From positions 1 to 25,535 of the forward strand of contig JAEWYO010000082.1 in assembly GCA_023395595.1 (NCBI GenBank): a stretch of 25,535 nt of DNA. The letters run 5' to 3'. The translations under genes and the position numbers were made by a program. The first letter of the stretch is position 1; each line of letters starts with the position of its first letter. This DNA is from Bacillota bacterium (GTDB lineage: Bacteria > Bacillota > Clostridia > Christensenellales > CAG-138). A model generated the notes under the pieces. That model was not told where the DNA came from. It saw only the letters and a program-made list of their open reading frames with translations, and did not search any database. Below are positions 21,312 through 25,535 of the stretch, piece after piece.

Positions 21312-21340
21312 TTGTGCGGGGGCACGTGTTTCGCTATAAT
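21312..21340 (+). promoter_or_regulatory. Strong promoter of the AI-2E-like half protein
   Basis: TTGTGC (21312-21317), a 17-nt spacer and a consensus TATAAT (21335-21340). The predicted start site is only about 12 nt before ATG 21359. Confidence 0.75.
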
Positions 21341-21358
21341 CGTATTAGAATAAACGAA

Positions 21359-21934
21359 ATGGAACAAACAATGGAAACAACACCGGAAAACAAGAAACAG
21401 CAGCAGGCAAAAGAGACCAAAGAACGCGTGGTTACGGCGCTCAAGGAGCTCGGAGGCGCGGCGCTGGGGTTTGGCAAGGCGCAGCTGATCCTCTTCGGGG
21501 TCAATTTTGTGGTCATCACGATTGGCATGCTCGTCACCGGCCTCGGTTGGTGGTCTCCGCTGATTGCGATCGGCATCAGCTTGCTCGACCTGCTGCCCGT
21601 CATCGGCAGCGGAATTGCATTCGTGCCGTGGGCAATCATTGCGCTGATTGCGAAAAACCCGCATATGGCAATCTGCGTGGGTGCGACGTATATCGCGATG
21701 GTGGTTCTGCGGATGATTCTCGATCCCATCATCACGGGCAAAAGCATCGGCGTGTCGCCGTGGATCACGCTGGCGGCTTCCGTCGGCGGGCTGATTCTCT
21801 TCGGCGGGGCGGGCATGATCATCGGACCCGTGATTGCGGCGGTTGCAAACGTAATCTTCCGCGTGTTTCTCAAGAAGAAGACCCAAGCGCAGGACAGCGC
21901 GCAAACGCCGCCGGATGCGGCAAAGCAAGCGTAA
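21359..21934 (+). CDS. Half-length AI-2E/YtvI-family membrane protein
   Basis: A 191-residue membrane protein (about four to five helices) matching the C-terminal half of AI-2E/YtvI-type transporters, which normally have about 340-370 residues. Family landmarks are LLDLLPVIGSGIAFVPWAI (about 75-93), LRMILDPIITGKSIGVSPW (about 117-135) and FGGAGMIIGPVIAA near 148-161. The first 36 residues are polar, rich in Gln, Lys and Glu, and replace the missing N-terminal helices. The gene has its own near-consensus promoter, so it does not look like random decay. The start is uncertain: ATG 21359 gives a leader of about 12 nt with no ribosome binding site, and ATG 21371 is an alternative. GlsB/YeaQ follows after 51 bp. 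Transport has not been shown for such short forms. Confidence 0.82.
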   Translation: MEQTMETTPENKKQQQAKETKERVVTALKELGGAALGFGKAQLILFGVNFVVITIGMLVTGLGWWSPLIAIGISLLDLLPVIGSGIAFVPWAIIALIAKNPHMAICVGATYIAMVVLRMILDPIITGKSIGVSPWITLAASVGGLILFGGAGMIIGPVIAAVANVIFRVFLKKKTQAQDSAQTPPDAAKQA

Positions 21935-21985
21935 CACGATACATTCAAACGATACAGTAGAAAGAATAATGGGAGGAATGGGACT

Positions 21986-22237
21986 ATGTTAAACTTCTTG
22001 GGTTGGCTGATCATCGGCGCGCTCATCGGCTGGCTTGCCAGCAAGATCATGCACGGCAAAGGCGGGCTTCTGCGCAATATCATTCTCGGCATTGCGGGCA
22101 GCGTCGTCGGCGGTTGGCTGGCGGACTATGCGGGCATCGGTTCCGGCAACGTCTGGTCGATCGGCGGGTTCTTCATCGCGGTTGGCGGTGCATGTATCCT
22201 GATCTTGATCAGCCGCCTGATCCTTGGCAAACGGTAA
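21986..22237 (+). CDS. GlsB/YeaQ/YmgE-family stress-associated membrane protein
   Basis: An 83-residue, Gly-rich, three-helix membrane protein. GWLIIGALIGWLASKIM at about 6-22 and the central GIAGSVVGGWLADY are typical of the GlsB/YeaQ/YmgE (transglycosylase-associated) family. The family is often induced by envelope or general stress; no molecular function is established, and the name transglycosylase-associated is historical. ATG 21986 follows GGGAGG at 9 nt. It is probably co-transcribed with the half AI-2E-like gene 51 bp upstream, since I see no clear promoter between them, and a bidirectional terminator follows. Confidence 0.92.
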   Translation: MLNFLGWLIIGALIGWLASKIMHGKGGLLRNIILGIAGSVVGGWLADYAGIGSGNVWSIGGFFIAVGGACILILISRLILGKR

Positions 22238-22265
22238 AATCTTTTCAAGCGAAAACGCGCAACAC

Positions 22266-22299
22266 AAAACGAGCCACCCGCAAGGGCAGCTCGTTTTTT
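22266..22299. terminator. Bidirectional terminator between convergent genes
   Basis: AAAACGAGC (22266-22274) pairs with GCTCGTTTT (22289-22297) around an inner CCC-GCAA-GGG helix. TTTTTT follows on the plus strand, and the A run before the left arm gives a T run on the minus strand, so it can serve both glsB-like and lipoprotein transcripts. Confidence 0.88.
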
Positions 22300-22319
22300 G
22301 CTAGTCGTGAAGGTTGAAA

Positions 22320-23012
22320 TCAGTCGATGGTCTGGAAATAAGCCAGCGCATCTTCGGTCGGGTTGCCGGTCATATCCGTGATTGTAATCGTGGAGAGATA
22401 AGCGCCTTTGCGAACCATGCAAAGCAGCTCGTCAAGCGAAACACCCTGATAGTCGCCCTGCACGCGTAGCGCGGCATGCTCCTCGCCCAGAAGCGTGATT
22501 TTCACGCTGGTGCTGGTGATGTTTGTTGCGCCCATGTTTTCCAGCGCGCTGGTCAGCAGCGGGGTGGATGCCGCAAGCAGCTGCGCTTCCGAGAGGAAAC
22601 GCTCCAGAAAGGTTCCTTTGCCCAGCACGATATTGATCGTCTGCGTGCCGCTGCCGGAGAGCGCGTAAAAGTCCATGGTCGAGGTGCCGCTTTCCAGCGA
22701 TTTTTTGATGATGTCACCTGCGTCGCCTTCACCCACCGCGTCTTTGGTCACGCCGATCACTTGATCGACCTCATCCGCGTTGAGCACATACCAATCGCTC
22801 GGCAGCACACACTGATACCCGAAATAATCGTTGCGATAGGCGGCGGGGGTTTCGCTGTCGCTCAGCGTGCTGCCGTCCGACACGGCATCCTCCAGCGGGG
22901 TGGTCGGCGCGGTGACACCGAAGACGCTTTCGTTTGAGCCGGAGCAGGCAGACAGGGCAAAGAGCAGCACTGCGAGCAGCAGGATAGCGACGAGGCGTTT
23001 TATGCGTTTCAT
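22320..23012 (-). CDS. Lipoprotein with possible PsbP/Mog1-like fold
   Basis: A 230-residue surface lipoprotein. After Lys/Arg residues comes a hydrophobic stretch and the lipobox ALSAC (Cys23), then a Ser/Thr-rich spacer to about residue 57. The domain begins with NDYFGYQCVLPSDWYVL, the kind of opening seen in PsbP/Mog1-fold and related clostridial lipoproteins with a YFG...LP.GW pattern; this is a resemblance, not a firm assignment. The ATG at 23012 is preceded by GGAGG at the short distance of 4-5 nt, and an extended -10 promoter lies at 23042-23050. It converges on the GlsB-like gene and lies downstream of, but separated by a terminator from, the topoisomerase gene. Function unknown. Confidence 0.85.
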   Translation of the reverse strand: MKRIKRLVAILLLAVLLFALSACSGSNESVFGVTAPTTPLEDAVSDGSTLSDSETPAAYRNDYFGYQCVLPSDWYVLNADEVDQVIGVTKDAVGEGDAGDIIKKSLESGTSTMDFYALSGSGTQTINIVLGKGTFLERFLSEAQLLAASTPLLTSALENMGATNITSTSVKITLLGEEHAALRVQGDYQGVSLDELLCMVRKGAYLSTITITDMTGNPTEDALAYFQTID

Positions 23013-23041
23013 AATTCCTCCAAAAATAATCGTTTCGGCAG

Positions 23042-23050
23042 ATTATACCA
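23042..23050 (-). promoter_or_regulatory. Extended -10 promoter of the lipoprotein gene
   Basis: TGGTATAAT on the minus strand is a consensus extended -10. The -35 region is weak. It lies 30-38 bp before the start codon. Confidence 0.65.
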
Positions 23051-23102
23051 CAAAACAACCTCAAAATTACCATGCTGAAATGTGAAATATCACACATGCA
23101 CG

Positions 23103-23136
23103 AAAAAGGCACTCGTCCAATTGGAAGAGTGCCTTT
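23103..23136 (-). terminator. Intrinsic terminator after the topoisomerase gene
   Basis: On the minus strand AAAGGCACTC-T-TCCAA pairs with TTGGA-C-GAGTGCCTTT (one mismatch, arms 23121-23136 and 23105-23120) and runs into TTTTT. It begins 18 bp after the stop codon. Confidence 0.9.
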
Positions 23137-23154
23137 GCTTGATCGATTGCCTGT

Positions 23155-25535
23155 TTATTCCACTCCGACCACGTCGTCGTCCAACACGACGGCAACGAGC
23201 ATATTGCCCTTGCCGGCGCGCGGTTCGATCCGCACCGCACCGGTTTGAATCGAGGTGCGGCTGCCATGCCGCTGGAACAGCGTGAGCGCCTTGTCCTCGG
23301 TGAGCACCGCAACCACGGCGATGCAGGTGCCGTTTGACCCGTTTTTCTTGAGGTCAAAGGTTTTCAACCCTTTGCCGTTTCTGCCCTGCAGGTCATAGTC
23401 AAACATCGGGGAGCGCTTGCCAAAACCCTTGTCGGTGATGGTCAGCACATCCGCCTCGTCGGGCACGAGGGCGGCAAAGAGCACCTCGTCGCCTTTGTCG
23501 AGCTTGATGCATTTCACGCCGCCGGAAACACGACCCATCGCGGGGATCGTATCCGCTGCAAAACGGATGCTCATGCCAAGCTTGGTGACCATAAGGATCG
23601 ACTTCGGTTCGTATTTTTCGATGCGCAGTACGCGATCCTTGTCGCGCAGCGCGACCGCCGCCGTGCGCTTTACGCGCACACGGTATTCCGCAGCCGGTGT
23701 GCGCTTGATGTTGCCATCGCGCAGATAGAAGAGATAATCGCCTTCCTCTTCGTCACCATACAACGCGATGATCTTTTCGTTTTTCTCAAACGGCAGCAGA
23801 GAGGCGAGGTTTGCCGCGCGTGTGGTGGCGCGGGTTTCCGGCAGCTCCTCCACCGCGAGCGAGAGCACCGCGCCCTGATCTGTAAAGAGCCGGATGCGCT
23901 GGTTGGAGCGGGTTTCGAGCACGAAGAGCGGCTTGTCCTCCGAGATTGCCGCAAGCGAGAACACCTTGCTTGGCATGCGGCGCACCTTCAGCCCTTCGCA
24001 GATGCAGACGGTGACGTCTTCCACAACCGTGAGGTCTTCCGCCTCGTCGATCGGCTGCTCGTCACAGGCGACAAACGTCGTTCGGCGGGAGACAGCGAGC
24101 TGTTCGCGAATCTCGGTGAGTTCTTTTTTAATCAGCGCGAGGAGTTTCTTTTCGCTGGCGAGAATGCCGCGCAGCTCTTCGATCAAGCGCACCACCTCGG
24201 CATATTCGCGCTTGATGGTGATGAGTTCCATGTTGGTCAGGCGTTGCAGACGCAAATCGAGGATCGCCTGTGCCTGAATTTCGGAGAGCGCGAACGTCTT
24301 CATCAAGCCTTCGCGCGCTTCCTTGGGTGATTTGCTGGCGCGGATGAGCGCGATAACCGCATCGAGATTGTCCACCGCGATCATCAACCCCGCCAAGATG
24401 TGCTCACGGCGCAAGGCTGCGTCCAGCTCAAACTGCGTGCGCCGCGTGACCACATCCCGCTGATGGCGAATGTAGTGTGCGATGATCTGCTTGAGGTTCA
24501 TCTGCTGCGGCTTGCCGCCCGCGATGGCGACCATGTTGACGCCGAACGTCATCTGCAAATCAGAATACTTAAACAAGTATTGCAGGATGCGCTCCGGGTC
24601 GCCGTCCTTCTTAACCTCGATGACGGCGCGCATGCCGTTGCGGTCGCTTTCGTCGCGAATATCCGCAATGCCGGAGAACATCGCCTTCTTTTCCTGACTG
24701 ACGGCAAGGATTTTTTCGAGCATGTTCGCCTTGTTGACCTGAAACGGCAGCTCGGTGATCACGATCAGCGTCTTGCCGTTCTTTTGCTCTTCAAAATGCG
24801 TCTTGGCGCGCATGTAGATCTTGCCGCGGCCGGTGCGATAAGCCTGCTCCACCTCGGACGACTCCAGCAGGAAGCCACCGGTGGGGAAGTCCGGCGCGGG
24901 GATAATCTGCATCAGCTCTTCGAGCGGGATGCGCGGGTTGTCCATCACCGCGATGACGGCATTGATCGCTTCCACGGGGTTGTGCGGCGGGATATTGGTG
25001 GCAAGCCCAACCGCGATGCCGCTGGCTCCGTTGACCAGAAGGTTCGGGAAACGCCCCGGCAGCAGATCCGGCTCCTTGAGCGTGTCGTCAAAGTTAAACG
25101 AAAAGCCGACGGTGTCTTTCTCGATGTCACGCAGAAGCTGCATCGCGGCTTCCGTCATGCGCGCCTCGGTATAGCGCATCGCCGCCGCGCTGTCGCCGTC
25201 CACGCTGCCGAAGTTGCCGTGGCCGTCTACCAGCGGGACGCACATATTGTACGGCTGTGCCATGCGCACCATCGCGTCGTAAACGGAGGTGTCACCGTGC
25301 GGATGGTATTTACCCAGGCAGTCACCGACGATACGCGCGCTCTTGCGGTGCGGTTTGTCGGGGGTTAGGCTCAGCTCCAGCATGGTGTAGAGGATGCGTC
25401 GCTGTACGGGTTTGAGGCCGTCTTCCACGCGCGGAAGGGCGCGCTCGAGAATGACGTGCTCGGCATACGGCATCATGGACTGATGCATGACCTCGTCCAT
25501 ATTGCGCTGGATGATCTTCTCCAGCTTGAGTTGTA
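23155..25535 (-). CDS. parC: DNA topoisomerase IV subunit A (ParC/GyrA family), 5' end outside the window
   Basis: At least 781 residues from ATG 25500, and the frame stays open to the window edge. The 11 extra codons include EKIIQRN, which full-length relatives also have, so the real start lies beyond 25535. The breakage-reunion domain has HPHGDTSVYDAMVRMAQ and the catalytic tyrosine in AAAMRYTEAR (Y110 counted from 25500). A long helical tower/coiled region and the QAQAILDLRLQRLT dimer gate follow. The C-terminal propeller (roughly the last 300 residues) lacks a clear GyrA box (QRRGGRG), which favours topoisomerase IV, decatenating and relaxing DNA, over gyrase. The partner parE gene would be expected just outside. 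The residue matching Ser83 of E. coli GyrA is Thr, and the Asp87 equivalent is Asp. Family certain; parC rather than gyrA is likely. Confidence 0.9.
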   Translation of the reverse strand, partial: QLKLEKIIQRNMDEVMHQSMMPYAEHVILERALPRVEDGLKPVQRRILYTMLELSLTPDKPHRKSARIVGDCLGKYHPHGDTSVYDAMVRMAQPYNMCVPLVDGHGNFGSVDGDSAAAMRYTEARMTEAAMQLLRDIEKDTVGFSFNFDDTLKEPDLLPGRFPNLLVNGASGIAVGLATNIPPHNPVEAINAVIAVMDNPRIPLEELMQIIPAPDFPTGGFLLESSEVEQAYRTGRGKIYMRAKTHFEEQKNGKTLIVITELPFQVNKANMLEKILAVSQEKKAMFSGIADIRDESDRNGMRAVIEVKKDGDPERILQYLFKYSDLQMTFGVNMVAIAGGKPQQMNLKQIIAHYIRHQRDVVTRRTQFELDAALRREHILAGLMIAVDNLDAVIALIRASKSPKEAREGLMKTFALSEIQAQAILDLRLQRLTNMELITIKREYAEVVRLIEELRGILASEKKLLALIKKELTEIREQLAVSRRTTFVACDEQPIDEAEDLTVVEDVTVCICEGLKVRRMPSKVFSLAAISEDKPLFVLETRSNQRIRLFTDQGAVLSLAVEELPETRATTRAANLASLLPFEKNEKIIALYGDEEEGDYLFYLRDGNIKRTPAAEYRVRVKRTAAVALRDKDRVLRIEKYEPKSILMVTKLGMSIRFAADTIPAMGRVSGGVKCIKLDKGDEVLFAALVPDEADVLTITDKGFGKRSPMFDYDLQGRNGKGLKTFDLKKNGSNGTCIAVVAVLTEDKALTLFQRHGSRTSIQTGAVRIEPRAGKGNMLVAVVLDDDVVGVE

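Overview
The window reads as chromosomal DNA from a GC-rich anaerobic member of the Clostridia (Bacillota). This rests on a clostridial-type topoisomerase IV subunit A, a BceRS-BceAB-type peptide-sensing module, a butyrate kinase/phosphate butyryltransferase pair next to an indolepyruvate:ferredoxin oxidoreductase, several Gram-positive lipoproteins, strong GGAGG ribosome binding sites and many intrinsic terminators. I see no tRNA, rRNA, insertion sequence, prophage or CRISPR array.

Layout. 1-1017: NAD-dependent epimerase/reductase. 1205-3273: LysR regulator divergent from a YeiH-family exporter, with a readable intergenic control region. 3424-3990: lipoprotein (minus). 4341-8208: plus-strand single genes for a DUF1232 protein, a complete Ada-type alkylation repair/regulator protein, an HD-domain protein and an ABC-F ATPase. 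8363-10819: a small four-helix membrane protein with two H-x13-H pairs, a zinc-ribbon membrane protein, and a lipoprotein related to tungstate-binding proteins whose segments are in permuted order. 10912-16580 (minus): buk-ptb-iorA-iorB-aminotransferase. 16892-21236: response regulator, sensor kinase, ABC ATPase and permease. 21359-22237: a half-length AI-2E/YtvI-like protein and a GlsB/YeaQ-type protein. 22320-23012: lipoprotein (minus). 23155-25535: topoisomerase IV subunit A, entering from the right edge.

How the genes work together. The five-gene minus-strand operon can be read as a full energy-yielding oxidative route for amino acids: transamination to a 2-oxo acid, ferredoxin-linked oxidative decarboxylation to acyl-CoA, phosphorolysis to acyl phosphate, then ATP formation with release of the acid (probably an arylacetate or a branched-chain acid). 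Divergent from it is a self-contained antimicrobial-peptide sensing and resistance module, with a BceR-like operator before its transporter genes.

Best leads: the apparently circularly permuted TupA-like binding protein (9755-10819), the 135-residue putative diheme mini-cytochrome (8363-8770), the ABC-F protein whose degenerate motifs all fall in one of its two composite ATP sites, the amino-acid-to-ATP operon, and the stand-alone C-terminal half of an AI-2E-family protein.
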